Notes: generated by a model not told the origin, from the letters alone. Counted from the first letter of the stretch, positions 18,467-28,275 are shown. The stretch: DNA of 64,000 nucleotides from CAVTWD01 sp963738325 (GCA_963738325.1 CAVTWD010000001.1:372001-436000), one strand, 5' to 3'. Numbers and translations: made by a program.

Positions 18467-18696
18467 CCGGCTCGGTCCAGTACCGCATCGTCCTCGGCAA
18501 GAAGGACGAGCTGGTGATCGGGGGTGACGACGCCGACCTCGTCATCAGCGTGGCGCAGGCCGACTGCGGGCTCGAGCCCACGGTGGCGTACATGCAGGGG
18601 CGGCTGAAGGCGGCCGGTCCGAGCCGCCTGCTCTTCGAAGTGCTCGAGTCGGGGGCGGTCGCGGAGGTCCTCGCCGCCCACGCGGTGGCGTCGTGA
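18463..18696 (+). CDS. Small SCP2-like sterol-carrier domain protein
   Basis: 77 residues. DLVISVAQADCGLEPTVAYM followed by QGRLKAAGPSRLLFEVL matches the C-terminal half of SCP2 domains (the M-QGRLKAxG turn). These domains bind acyl or sterol ligands. The overlap ATGA with mca implies coupled translation, and folE begins 11 bp after its stop. It is too short for a full SCP2 fold, so it may work as a dimer or have another role; the family call is moderate. Confidence 0.65.
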   Translation: MTGSVQYRIVLGKKDELVIGGDDADLVISVAQADCGLEPTVAYMQGRLKAAGPSRLLFEVLESGAVAEVLAAHAVAS

Positions 18697-18706
18697 GCGC
18701 CGAGCG

Positions 18707-19285
18707 GTGAGCGGCTCCATCGATGTCCTCCGTGTCGAGGCGGCCGTGCGCGAGCTGCTCGAGGCGGTCGGGGAGGACGTCGACCGCGACGGGCTGGTCC
18801 GGACGCCGGAACGGGTGGCTCGCATGTACGCCGAAGTCCTGAGCGGAATGCACGAGGACCCCACCGACCATCTCACCGTGACCTTCGCCGAGGACCACGA
18901 CGAGATGGTCATGGTCCGTGACATCCCCTTCGCGTCACTCTGCGAGCACCACTTGGTGCCCTTCAACGGCCGGGCTCACGTCGCCTACATCCCCTGCGCC
19001 GACGGCCGCATCACCGGGCTGTCGAAGCTGGCCCGCCTGGTCGAGGGCTACGCGCGCCGGCTCCAGGTGCAGGAGCGGATGACCACGCAGATCGCCGATG
19101 CCCTGATGACGGCGTTGACGCCGTGGGGGGTGCTGGTGGTGATCGAGGCCGAGCACCTCTGCATGTCGATCCGGGGGGTGAAGAAGCCGGGCACGACCAC
19201 GGTGACCTCGGCCGTGCGGGGCGTCTTCAAGGACGATCCTCGGGCGCGGGCCGAGGCGATGGCGTTCATCAACGCCACCCGCTGA
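18707..19285 (+). CDS. folE: GTP cyclohydrolase I
   Basis: Converts GTP to 7,8-dihydroneopterin triphosphate, first step of folate (tetrahydropterin) synthesis. 192 residues, normal length. Zinc ligands are C79 and H82 in SLCEHH and C152 in EHLCMSIRG; substrate motifs RTPERVARMY, GLSKLARLVEGYARR and QERMTTQIADAL are all intact. GTG start at 18707. It follows mca and the SCP2-like gene closely on the same strand and is followed 6 bp later by a Nudix gene, which could plausibly help remove the pterin triphosphate. Confidence 0.96.
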   Translation: MSGSIDVLRVEAAVRELLEAVGEDVDRDGLVRTPERVARMYAEVLSGMHEDPTDHLTVTFAEDHDEMVMVRDIPFASLCEHHLVPFNGRAHVAYIPCADGRITGLSKLARLVEGYARRLQVQERMTTQIADALMTALTPWGVLVVIEAEHLCMSIRGVKKPGTTTVTSAVRGVFKDDPRARAEAMAFINATR

Positions 19286-19291
19286 GTCCCG

Positions 19292-19846
19292 TTGGGCTTC
19301 CCCCACGCCACCTACGACGTGCCCGGGTGTGCCCCCGAGCTCGCCACCCTCGTCGAGCGGGCCGTCGTCGATCCGCTCGACCACCGTGCACTGCTCGCCG
19401 CCGGGCTACGTGGTGATCCCGCGGTGGCAGCTGGACATGTGTGCGTCACGGCGTGGGTGCTCGACGGCGAAGGTCGCCGGACGCTGCTCGTGGCTCATCG
19501 CAGCCTCGGTTGGGTCGAGCCGGGCGGGCACCTCGAAGTGGGCGAGGAGCCGGCCACGGGGGCCGCCCGCGAGCTGTTCGAGGAGACGGGCTTGGCCCTC
19601 GCCCCTGCCCTCGAGGCGCCGGCACTCGTCCACGGCGGCGTGTTCCCCCGCCGAGGGGGCGCGCCGGCCCACCATCACTGGAACATCGCCTACCTCTTCG
19701 TGGCCGACCCGAGGGCCGAGCTGCACCCAGAGCCCGGCGCGCCGCTGGGCTGGTTCCCCGTCGACGCGCTGCCACAAGGGGCGCTGCCCGATCTGGCGGT
19801 GATCCTGCCGCCGCTGGCGGAGCTCGTCAGCTGCCTGCGGCCATGA
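19292..19846 (+). CDS. NUDIX hydrolase
   Basis: 184 residues. The Nudix box is complete: GGHLEVGEEPATGAARELFEETGL (written here only as its span), with the catalytic REL-EE core. The N-terminal ~50 residues include ERAVVDPLDHRALLAAGL, and the segment HHHWNIAYLFVADP follows the box. Six bp after folE, so likely the same transcript; a dihydroneopterin triphosphate pyrophosphatase role is a reasonable guess from position only. Its end overlaps the convergent ChbG gene by 20 bp. Confidence 0.88.
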   Translation: MGFPHATYDVPGCAPELATLVERAVVDPLDHRALLAAGLRGDPAVAAGHVCVTAWVLDGEGRRTLLVAHRSLGWVEPGGHLEVGEEPATGAARELFEETGLALAPALEAPALVHGGVFPRRGGAPAHHHWNIAYLFVADPRAELHPEPGAPLGWFPVDALPQGALPDLAVILPPLAELVSCLRP

Positions 19847-20660
19847 GCTCCCGCAAGGCTCGGTAGCCGATCAGCTCGGCGCCGGCCCGCTTCAGCTCGA
19901 CCCGAAGCTCGCCCGTCGTCACGAGCCGATGGTCGTCCACCCACGCCTCCCAGTTGGCGGACAGGGCCCGCACCTCGGGCGTGTCGATCACGGGCTGGAC
20001 GTGGATCTCGGTGACCCCCGGTTCGAGGCCGGCCACGGCGGCCTCGACGCGGCTCCGGCTGCCGGCGCGACGCGCCGGCACGAAATGGTCGGGGAAGGCC
20101 ACCCCTTCCTCGACCGCCAGCTTGCGAAAGGGGAAGCCGGCGTCACGCTCACTCACGGTCGAGGGGAGGCGCACCGGCAACCGGAACTCGACGGCGAGCT
20201 CGATGTAGATGTCGAAGAACTCCGGCCGCAGTGTCATGGCCGACAGGTGCGACGAGAGATGGCTCACGTCGAAGCCCCATACGATGGCCCGCTCGATCTG
20301 GGCTCGGCACTCGCGCCGCACCTCGTCGAGATCGCCGTGGTCCCACAGGTCGTCGACGGTGCGGGGATAGCCCCCGTCGCCGTCGAGGAGCGAGGGCGCG
20401 TGGGTGATGGGCCCCCATCGGTAGAGCTCGTGCTCCGCGTTGAGCGTGAGGTGCACGCCGATGTCCTCGCCGCGGTAGCGAGCGGCCGCCTCCCGGGCCC
20501 ACGGGGCCGGCACCATCAGCCCCGCGCTCGTCGCCACCCCGTCGCGGAGGGCTTCGTACACCCCGGCGTTGCCAGCGTGACAGGCACCGAGGTCGTCACA
20601 GCTGATGATGACGAGTCGGGCGTCGCGGCGGTAGCCGAGCCGTTCGGCGAGGGTGGCCAT
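19827..20660 (-). CDS. ChbG/HpnK (YdjC-like) carbohydrate deacetylase
   Basis: 277 residues. The YdjC fold signature is present: VIISCDDLGACHAGNAGVYEAL (metal Asp pair), GVHLTLNAEHELYRW (His), and SHLSSHLSAM (second metal His). The family removes acetyl groups from oligosaccharides such as chitobiose, or acts in hopanoid synthesis (HpnK). No hopanoid gene is nearby, so the substrate is open. ATG start. Confidence 0.85.
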   Translation of the reverse strand: MATLAERLGYRRDARLVIISCDDLGACHAGNAGVYEALRDGVATSAGLMVPAPWAREAAARYRGEDIGVHLTLNAEHELYRWGPITHAPSLLDGDGGYPRTVDDLWDHGDLDEVRRECRAQIERAIVWGFDVSHLSSHLSAMTLRPEFFDIYIELAVEFRLPVRLPSTVSERDAGFPFRKLAVEEGVAFPDHFVPARRAGSRSRVEAAVAGLEPGVTEIHVQPVIDTPEVRALSANWEAWVDDHRLVTTGELRVELKRAGAELIGYRALRELMAAGS

Positions 20661-20672
20661 GCAGGCTCGACG

Positions 20673-21242
20673 CTATCCGGGCACCGGGACGCCGAGGCCC
20701 CCGCACGCGCTCCAGAGCCCTCGCCCTTCGGCCCGCGCCGCGGCGACGGCCCGCTGCAGCTCGGGTTCGTGGGCGACGTTGGGTGGGTAGGTGAGCAGAC
20801 CGGCGTAGCCCTGGCGAGCCAGCTCGAGGTTCACGAACAGGCCGTCGGCGGCGCGATAGACGTAGGCCAGCAGTCGGCCGTACTGGTCGCGCGGTTCGAC
20901 GTCTCGTTCCAGGCGGACCGCGGTTCCGGCGGGAAGGAGGCGCTTCGTGTACACGCTCGCCTCCTTGCCGAAGCACTGCACCGGTTTGCGCGGGTCCTTG
21001 ACCTCGGGGGTGTCGATGCCGAGAAGCCGGACGGAGTCAGTCTGCCCGGCCACCCGCACGACGATGGTGTCACCGTCGGTCACACTCGTCACCGAGGCGT
21101 TGGGCGCGAGGGAGCTGGAGACCACGGAGGTGCGGGCTACGGAGCTGGCGGACGGTCGCGTCGAAGGATGCCCGCTCTCGACCGGAGCGGTCGTGCAGGC
21201 GGCGAGCAGGAGGACGGGCACGAGCAAGGGCAAGCGGCCCAC
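20673..21242 (-). CDS. Thermonuclease (SNase-fold) lipoprotein
   Basis: Staphylococcal-nuclease-like enzyme, 189 residues. N-terminal signal ends in the lipobox LLAAC, then a Ser/Thr-rich linker, then the nuclease: VTDGDTIVVRV, SVRLLGIDTPEVKDP with catalytic Arg and Asp, and RLERDVEPRDQYGRLLAYVY with catalytic Glu and Arg. A cell-surface, calcium-dependent nucleic-acid hydrolase is expected. The start GTG at 21242 gives a proper signal peptide; the longer frame upstream is antisense to the divergent MmcQ-like gene. Confidence 0.85.
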   Translation of the reverse strand: MGRLPLLVPVLLLAACTTAPVESGHPSTRPSASSVARTSVVSSSLAPNASVTSVTDGDTIVVRVAGQTDSVRLLGIDTPEVKDPRKPVQCFGKEASVYTKRLLPAGTAVRLERDVEPRDQYGRLLAYVYRAADGLFVNLELARQGYAGLLTYPPNVAHEPELQRAVAAARAEGRGLWSACGGLGVPVPG

Positions 21243-21331
21243 GGCGACCCTTTTCGTCGAGGAGACCAGGCGGCGCCAGCCGCGACATGACGAGAGTAGC
21301 GTCGATGAGTCCCGGGCAACGGGGAGGGGCA

Positions 21332-21703
21332 GTGGCCAGGAACGACACGACATGGGAGGCGATCCGTCGCTTCGCCCTGACGCTGCCCGAGGCGTGGTCG
21401 GACACCCCATGGGAGGACGACGAAGTGGCCAAGGTGGCCAAGAAGATCTTCCTCTTCATGGGCGGGGCCGAGGGAGCGTCGGTGTCGGTGAAGCTGCCGG
21501 AGTCAGCCGACCAGGCCCTCGGGCTGTCGTGCGCACGGCCAACGAGCTACGGACTCGGCCGGCATGGTTGGGTGACCGTCGATCTCGCCGGTCGCGACTG
21601 CCCCGACGAGGAGGTGCTCATGGACTGGGTGGAGGAGAGCTACCGAGCCGTGGCGCCCCGCAAGCTCGTGGCCCGGCTCGACGCCGAGCTCGAGGAGTCA
21701 TGA
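21332..21703 (+). CDS. MmcQ/YjbR family protein
   Basis: 123 residues with the YjbR pattern: ALTLPEAWSDTPWEDDEVAKVAKKIFLFMGG, then SVKLPESADQALGLSCARPTSYGLGRHGWVTVDL, and a final LMDWVEESYRAVAPRKLVARL. A CyaY-like fold linked to DNA binding; the physiological role is unknown. GTG at 21332 is preferred because GGGGAGGGG lies just before it. Convergent with the thiolase gene, 9 bp apart. Confidence 0.85.
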   Translation: MARNDTTWEAIRRFALTLPEAWSDTPWEDDEVAKVAKKIFLFMGGAEGASVSVKLPESADQALGLSCARPTSYGLGRHGWVTVDLAGRDCPDEEVLMDWVEESYRAVAPRKLVARLDAELEES

Positions 21704-21712
21704 CCGGAGCCG

Positions 21713-22891
21713 TCAGAGCCGCTCGATCAACGTACCCGTGCCCAAGCCTCCGCCGCAGCACATGGTGACCAGGCCATAGCGACCGCCCGTGCGCTCGAGC
21801 TCGTGGAGCGCCTTGGTGAGGAGCACGGCCCCGGTGCCCCCCAACGGGTGGCCGAGGGCGATGGCGCCGCCGTTCGGGTTCACCTTCTCCATGTCGGGAT
21901 GGGCCTCGGCGGCCCAGGCCAGCACCACGGAGGCGAACGCTTCGTTGATCTCGATGACATCGAGGTCGTCGATGGTGAGGCCCGTCCGGCCGAGGAGGCG
22001 TTCGGTGGCGTCGATCGGTCCGGTGAGGATCAACACCGGGTCGACGCCGACGAGGCAGGTGTCGAGGACGCGGGCCTTGGGCGTGAGCCCGAGGGCGGCC
22101 GCTCGCTCCTCTGTGGTCAACAGCACCGCGGCGGCGCCGTCGGAGATCTGCGACGACGAACCCGCGGTGTGCACGCCGTCCGCCCGAGCCACGGGCTTCA
22201 GCTGTGCCAGCGCTTCGAGCGACGTGTCGCGCAGGCCCTCGTCACGCGCGACACGATGCGTCGAGCCCGTCGGCTTGCCCTCCTCATCGAGATCGGGGGC
22301 GTCGATCTCCACGACCTGGGTGCCGAAGCGTCCCTCATCCCACGCCCGAGCCGCCCGCTGCTGGCTCTGCAGGCCGAGCGCGTCGGTGTCGCGCCGCGTG
22401 ATGCCCCAGCGGTCGGCGATGCGCTCGGCGCCTTCGAACTGGGAGGTCATCTCGTAGTGCCCGAAGTACGTCTTCGGGATGGGAACGCCGAGCCCGAGCT
22501 TCTTGGACGAGTTGATCCCGATGGGGATGCGGCTCATCACCTCGACGCCGCAGGCGACGGCGGCGTCGACCACCCCACTGCCGACGAGGGAGGTCGCGAG
22601 GTTGGTGGCCTGCTGGCTCGAGCCGCACTGGGTGTCGACCGTCGTGGCCGCCGTCGACAACGGCAGCCCGGCCGTGAGCCACGCCGTGCGCGTGATGTTG
22701 AACGACTGCTCGCCCACCTGGCTGACGCAGCCCCCCACGACCTGGCCGACGGCGCCGGGATCGATGCCCGAGCGATCGATCACCTCCCGCTGCACGGTGG
22801 CCAGGAGATCCGCCGGATGCATGGTGGCGAGGCCGCCTCCGCGCCTGCCGACGGGGGTCCGCACTGCCTCGATGATCACCACGTTCTCCAT
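21713..22891 (-). CDS. Thiolase (acetyl-CoA acetyltransferase family)
   Basis: 392 residues. Nucleophile Cys89 in VDTQCGSSQQA, His348 in GHPLGGTG and Cys378 in MCCGGGLGTG make the complete thiolase triad. The QCGSSQQATNLA and SRIPIGINSS segments resemble the steroid/branched-chain FadA5-like group more than classical biosynthetic thiolases. It would cleave 3-oxoacyl-CoA in the last step of beta-oxidation. ATG 22891; divergent from nudC. Confidence 0.93.
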   Translation of the reverse strand: MENVVIIEAVRTPVGRRGGGLATMHPADLLATVQREVIDRSGIDPGAVGQVVGGCVSQVGEQSFNITRTAWLTAGLPLSTAATTVDTQCGSSQQATNLATSLVGSGVVDAAVACGVEVMSRIPIGINSSKKLGLGVPIPKTYFGHYEMTSQFEGAERIADRWGITRRDTDALGLQSQQRAARAWDEGRFGTQVVEIDAPDLDEEGKPTGSTHRVARDEGLRDTSLEALAQLKPVARADGVHTAGSSSQISDGAAAVLLTTEERAAALGLTPKARVLDTCLVGVDPVLILTGPIDATERLLGRTGLTIDDLDVIEINEAFASVVLAWAAEAHPDMEKVNPNGGAIALGHPLGGTGAVLLTKALHELERTGGRYGLVTMCCGGGLGTGTLIERL

Positions 22892-22964
22892 GAGACCAGC
22901 GTAGGTAGCGGCGCCGCCACGGCGCACTTCCGACCGAACGGAGTGGTGCTTCTACGCTCACGCC

Positions 22965-23728
22965 GTGAGCGTGTTCGTCCCGTTGCTCCTCCCGCCCGAC
23001 AGCCCCGCCATCGAGGGCTCACGGTGGTTCCACGTGCGGGGAGCGGACGTCCTCGTCGCCGAAGACCCGCTCCCCGGGGTGGTCAGCGAGCACTTCCTCG
23101 GGATGCTCGGCGCGGTGGCATGCTGGGCCCTCGACATGGGCCCGGGCGGGCGCGGCGATCACTACCGGGACCTGCGCTCCCTGTGGGGCGTCCTGAGCGA
23201 GACCGAGTGGACCGTCGCCGGCCGGGCCGTGCAGATCGTGGAATGGTCACGCACGCACCGGTTCTGCGGCCGTTGCGCGACGAGCACCGAGCCGACGCCC
23301 GGGGAGCGAGCCATGCGCTGCCCGGCCTGCGGGTTGCTCAGCTTCCCGCGCCTGGCCCCGGCCATCATCGTGCTCGTCACGCGCGGTGAGGAGGCGTTGC
23401 TGGCACGGGGCGCAACTTCCCCGTCCCCATGTACAGCTGCCTCGCGGGCTTCGTTGAGCCCGGCGAGACGCTCGAGCAGGCCGTGCACCGAGAGGTCCGC
23501 GAAGAGGTCGGGGTGAGCATCGGCGGGCTTCGCTACGTCGGCAGCCAGCCGTGGCCCTTCCCGCATTCGCTCATGGTCGGCTTCCGCGCCCCGTGGGCGG
23601 GCGGTGACATCGCCATGGACGAGACGGAGATCCTCGACGCTCGTTGGTTCGGCCGGGCCGAGCTGCCGCTCATCCCTCCCGCCATCTCGATCGCTCGGCG
23701 GCTGATCGACGGCTGGCTCGACGAGTGA
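22965..23728 (+). CDS. nudC: NAD(+) diphosphatase NudC, one frame break
   Basis: Hydrolyses NAD(H) to NMN(H) and AMP and can de-cap NAD-RNA. The zinc ribbon is FCGRC and CPACG, followed by FPRLAPAIIVLVTRG. After the break the Nudix box reads GFVEPGETLEQAVHREV with EEVGV, then the NudC-specific SQPWPFPHSLMVGF. The frame breaks at GGGGCGC (23407-23413); adding one base gives a continuous ...LARGRNFPVPMYSC. ~254 residues corrected. GTG start, divergent from the thiolase gene. Confidence 0.9.
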
Positions 23729-23730
23729 TC

Positions 23731-26190
23731 CTAGGACACGGGCGCGTTGCCATCGGTGAACGCACCGAGCAGGTCCACCACCAGTTGAGCGGCGTTCGAG
23801 CTGTACACCCGCACGCGCTTCGACGCGTCCAGACGGATCACGACAAGGGTTGGCGATGCTCTGGTTCGCGTGACCGATGTTGACGTTGGAGTAGCCGCGG
23901 ACGCTGTCCGACGCGCCTGGGAGCACCTGGAGGTAGCCGGGTCCGCTCGCCTGCGTCGCCGTGAGATTGAGCACGACCGCGGAGGCCGTTCCCACCGAGG
24001 TGAGATCGATGGTGGTGATGCTCTCGGCTCGCGGCTTGGCCGGGACGCTACCGGGCAAGCCCTTGCCGACACGGGTGTCGAGCACCCGGCGAGGAGCCGG
24101 CGCGAACAGCCGGCCGCTCGTCGCGCCGGCCGGCGCCGCGCTGTAGTAGCCGAAGATGTCGACCACGAGATGCGTGCCGCCTTGCGTCAGCACGGCGATC
24201 TTCCCGTTGGCGCCCACCGGCACGACCGCGAGGTTGGCCATGGTCTCTCCCCGTTGCTCGACGTTCAGGTTCGACGTTGCTCCCACCACGCCCCACGCCT
24301 GCGGGTAGGCGGCGACGAAGCCGGGGGCCGACGCCTGGGTGGCGGTCACATTGGCGATGACCGCGGTGACCCCGGACGCCGGGATGCCACCCACGCCGAG
24401 GACGCCGACCGTCAGCACGCTCCAGGGCCCGATGGCCGCCCCCCTGCGGGTGTCGGTCAGGCGGAAGGGGGTCAGCGGATGGAGGCTGCTGGCGAGGTAG
24501 GCGGCCGGCGGGAGCGGCGGCAGGACCACCTCGCCCCCGCCGTACGCGTTGTCCGGGCCGGGTGGTCCTCGGTCGAGCGCCGCTGCCATCAGGTAGGCGC
24601 GGATGGCCTCGGGACGAGGGGTGAGACCCTTCTGCTTCACGAGCGCCGCCGCCCCGGCCGCGACGGGTGACGCGGCGCTGGTGCCCTTGAAGGCGGTCGA
24701 CCCGAAGGCGAGCGTCGACACCCCCGAGGCCGCGGTCAGGTCGGGCTTCACCCGTCCGTCGTTCGTGGGCCCCCGGGAGCTGTACCACGCCACCGTCGTG
24801 GCGTTCCAGGGGTCGATGGCACCGACGGACACCACCCCCGGGTTCCGGCTGTCGGAGAAGGGTTGACCGGCACTGTGGTCGACAGTCGAGAACTGCAGAT
24901 CGCCCCCGTTGACCTGTAGTTCGAGGATGTCGCCGGCGGGGCCCGAGCCGAGGGCGGCCATGCGCACGCCGAGGGTGACGAAGCCCGTGGGCGAGCACAG
25001 GTCCTGCCCGGCTCCCTCGATCGGCGGAGCGCCGAGCTGCTGGCGGGCCTGGAACACCGCGTCGATCCGGCCGTCGCCATTGCTGTCTTCATAGAGGTCG
25101 TAGTCACTGCGGCGGGCGGCGGCGCCCCAGTCGCTCCAACGGAGGCCGAGGAGGAAGGCGCAGTCGCCGATGGGCAGGGCTACCCCGATGCCGTCGGCCG
25201 CCCGGCCGCCCGGCCGTGCCGAAGTCCAACCATCCGTCGTGGTCCGCGTCGGCCCACGTTCCGCGCCAATACCCGTCGGCGGCCGCGTTGCCGGCCGAGT
25301 TGAACCACGTCATGCCCTTGCTCACCGCCTCGTCGGCGACTTGGTCGAGCGGCCCGGTGCCGTCGCCCGGGCCGTCGAAGGGTGCGGACTCCGACCGGTT
25401 CACGACCGTGATGCCGCGTGCCGCCATCCACTCGACGCCCGCCCGCAGATCGCTCGCGGTGAAGATCGTGAGGAGGTAGAGCTCGGCCGCCGGCGCCATG
25501 TCGTGGACGACCTCGGCGACGGCGTTCCCGTGCTGCGTGATCGGCGAGAAGATGGCGTCCGCACCGGTGCAGGGACGGCCGCCGTCGAGACAGAACACGT
25601 GGGCGTTGGCGCCGGTGAGGGGGATGTTCGGCACGTCGCGACTCGCCACCTCGTCCTGCCACGTGGGCAGGTCGAACTGGTCGATGATGCCGATCCTCAC
25701 GCCGGCACCGTCGCCACCGGCGCCTTTCTAGACGTTGGCCTGCGTCTTGGTGACCTCCTCGCCGGCGACTCGGCCCGAGTCGGGGGAGCTGACGCGCACC
25801 GGTCTGCGCACCTGGAGCACGCCGGGCACTGCGGCCAGGCCCGCCAGGCTCGTTCCGGGCAGCCGGGCCTGCACGAGCGTGCCCGGAACCTGGCCCGTGA
25901 GGGTCCCGCCGGCGCGGCGTATGGCGGCGACGACGCTGGCGTCGGCGTGTTCGTGGAGGATCTCGACGTCCACGTCGCCAGCGGACCCTTGGAGGGTAGT
26001 ATCGACGCTGCGAAGCCCGCGCCGGCGGCGAGGAGGGCAGGCGGAGATGCGTCGTCGGCCAGGTGACGGGGCGCGGCCGTGGCACTGGTTGCGGGGGCGG
26101 CGCGGCGGAGGAGGAGTGGGCGGCCGGCGCGAGCGTGCCGATCCCGGCCGCGAAGAGGACCAGCGCGGTCACCGCCCGCCGCGCCACCAC
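23731..26190 (-). CDS. Secreted subtilisin-like (S8) protease with C-terminal surface repeats, several frame breaks and an in-frame stop
   Basis: Extracellular serine protease, ~820 residues if read through. Signal peptide RAVTALVLFAAGIGTLAPAAHS at the start; a propeptide VEILHEHADASVVAAIRRAG; the catalytic Asp in RIGIIDQFD, His in TQHGNAVAEVVHD, oxyanion Asn in FNSAGN and Ser in KGTSAASPVAAG; then two repeats of the actinobacterial surface type (FRLTDTR..., VIANVTATQAS..., LVVDIFGYYSA). Calcium-loop-like DADHDGWLD and DSNGDGRID occur near the His-Ser region. Breaks: after the signal peptide (~25.98-26.1 kb), ~25.2 kb, and 23847-23849; plus a TAG at 25728-25730 between propeptide and catalytic domain. 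Decay or sequence error are both possible. Confidence 0.8.
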
Positions 26191-26292
26191 GCCCCCTCGC
26201 CGCTTCGGTCCGCCCAGAGCCGCCGAGGCTATCCGGCGCCCGGTGGCCGTGTGAGAGGCGGGCGCGGTCCTCGAGGTCGGCGGACCGCCCCG

Positions 26293-28275
26293 TCAGCCGG
26301 CCGGCTCGGGCTTGAGGTGCTCTGCGAAGAACTCGAGGATGATCTCGGCCCGCTGGACTCGATGGATGGGTGACCCCGACCGGCTCAGCTCATGGTTCTC
26401 GGCCGGGAAGCGGACGAACTCGACCGGACGGCCGAGCAATCGCAACGCGACGAAGAGCTGCTCGCCCTGCTCGATAGGGCAGCGGAGGTCGTCCTCGGAG
26501 TGGATGACGAGGACCGGGGTGCGGATCCGGCTCACGTAGCTGATCGGCGAACGGGCGAGGTACTCGGTGGGGTCCTCGAGGTGGGTGACACCCATCTGGG
26601 TCCGAAAGCCGGTCGCGATGTCGGATGCCCATTCGAGCGAGAGGAGGTTGTTGACGGCCCGTTCGGAGCAGGCGGCAGCGAACCGGTCGGTGTGGCCGAT
26701 CGCCCAGCTCGCCATGTAGCCGCCGTAGGAGCCGCCGATGATGCCGACGCGCTCGGGGTCGATGGCGGGGCAGCGGCGCAGACCTTCGTCGAGCACCGCC
26801 ATCACGTCCTCGAAGTCGACCGACCCCCAGCCCCGGCCTGGCGACTGGCGATCCTTGGGGCCGGCGATGGCCCGTCCCCAGGCCGTGTCGCGTCCCGAGG
26901 ACCCGCGTGGGTTGGAAAGAAGCACGACGTAGCCGGCCCCCGCGAAGAGCTGCACCTCGTCGAAGAAGCGTTCGCCATATTGCGTGAACGGGCCCCCGTG
27001 CACGGTGAGGAGCGCCGGGTAGCGCATGGCCGGGTCGAATCCCGGCGGGGTCACGATCCACGCGTCCACTTCTGCGCCCCCACCGGACGGCACGAGGAGA
27101 CGCTCGTAGGGCCGGGGCGGCACCCGCACGGTGAACGCGTCGCCGAAACCGGTGAGGCGCCGTTCCGAGCCGTCCGTCTGCACGAACAGCTCGGGCTGAT
27201 TGGTCGGGTCCGTGGCGGTGAAGGCGATCACGCCGCCGGCCATGCTCACGCCCGTGACACAGCGGTTACCCCCGAGGATCACTTCACCGTCTCCACCCCC
27301 AACGAGCGGCACCCGGCGGAAATGGACGTCACCACCGTCCTCGACGAGGGCGAGCAGCGACTCGCCGTCCCAGATGGGGGCGATCGCGCCTGGGTACGGA
27401 GCGTGCGTGCGATCGTAGGTGTTCACCCACCTGCGCTCGCCCGTGGCCGGGTCGACGACGCCGACCCGCGAGTTCTGCGGCTCCGAGAGCGGGTCGTCAT
27501 AGCCCAGGACGGCGATGCGTTCGCCGTCGGGCGACCACGACGCCTGGGCCAGGTAGGCGCCCCCGCTCGTGAGGCGGCGGGGGGCGGGGTCGTCGATGCC
27601 GACGGTGTAGAGGTCCCGGGCGAGGTCCAGGTCCCAGGTGTCGTGCGCGGCCCCGTCGACGACGAGCCGCCTGCTGTCCGGGGCCCAGGCCGGGTGGGCG
27701 AACTCGAACTCGCCGGGTGTGAGATCGACCGGGGGCGCCGACCCGTCGGTGGCCACCAGCCAGACGTGGGCGGGGCGGTCCACCGTCCAGCCGTCCTCGT
27801 TGAGGCGGCTGAAGAAACGCCGGATGCGCCGAGGTGGACGCCCGCGCTCGTCGTCGGTGTCGTAGTAGGGGGAGCGGGCCCTGGCCCCGAACGCGACCCA
27901 GCGTCCGTCGGGCGACCACGTCAGGTCACCGATGGCTTCGGGCAAGGTGGCGAGGGTCACGGCTTCGCCCCGGCCCGACAGGGGCCGGACGAGGAGGCGC
28001 GACGGTGGACGGGGCGACGTCGGGCCGGCGTCGCCACGGGAGGTGTAGGCGAGCCTGCGCCCGTCGGGAGACCAGGCCGGGTTTGCGTCGGTGTGCTCGC
28101 CGCTCGAGAAGGGTTCCGGCGGTGAAGATCCGTCGGTGGCGGCGAGCCAGATCTGGCTGCGGTAGGCGTTGGCGGACTCGTCGAGACGGGTCACGACGAA
28201 GGCGACCGTCGCCCCGTCCGGTGAGAGTCGCGCTGAGTGGACGGTGACGAGAGCGAAGATGTCGCGAGGCTGCAC
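26293..28275 (-). CDS. S9 family prolyl oligopeptidase-type peptidase
   Basis: 660 residues. The N-terminal beta-propeller is built from TolB/PD40-like repeats (SPDGATVAFV, WSPDGRRLAYTS, WSPDGRWVAFGA, WSPDGERIAVLG). The C-terminal alpha/beta hydrolase has Ser516 in GGSYGGYM, Asp596 in HSEDDLRCP and His628 in ENHELSRSGSP. This is an acylaminoacyl-peptidase/dipeptidyl-peptidase type, cytosolic (no signal). GTG start. It follows, in minus-strand order, the shattered gene but is clearly unrelated to it. Confidence 0.93.
   Translation of the reverse strand: MQPRDIFALVTVHSARLSPDGATVAFVVTRLDESANAYRSQIWLAATDGSSPPEPFSSGEHTDANPAWSPDGRRLAYTSRGDAGPTSPRPPSRLLVRPLSGRGEAVTLATLPEAIGDLTWSPDGRWVAFGARARSPYYDTDDERGRPPRRIRRFFSRLNEDGWTVDRPAHVWLVATDGSAPPVDLTPGEFEFAHPAWAPDSRRLVVDGAAHDTWDLDLARDLYTVGIDDPAPRRLTSGGAYLAQASWSPDGERIAVLGYDDPLSEPQNSRVGVVDPATGERRWVNTYDRTHAPYPGAIAPIWDGESLLALVEDGGDVHFRRVPLVGGGDGEVILGGNRCVTGVSMAGGVIAFTATDPTNQPELFVQTDGSERRLTGFGDAFTVRVPPRPYERLLVPSGGGAEVDAWIVTPPGFDPAMRYPALLTVHGGPFTQYGERFFDEVQLFAGAGYVVLLSNPRGSSGRDTAWGRAIAGPKDRQSPGRGWGSVDFEDVMAVLDEGLRRCPAIDPERVGIIGGSYGGYMASWAIGHTDRFAAACSERAVNNLLSLEWASDIATGFRTQMGVTHLEDPTEYLARSPISYVSRIRTPVLVIHSEDDLRCPIEQGEQLFVALRLLGRPVEFVRFPAENHELSRSGSPIHRVQRAEIILEFFAEHLKPEPAG

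Noticed and set aside
25728..25730. Programmed readthrough or pyrrolysine at the protease TAG
   Set aside because: The gene has several other breaks and no recoding element or Pyl genes are visible; error or decay is simpler.
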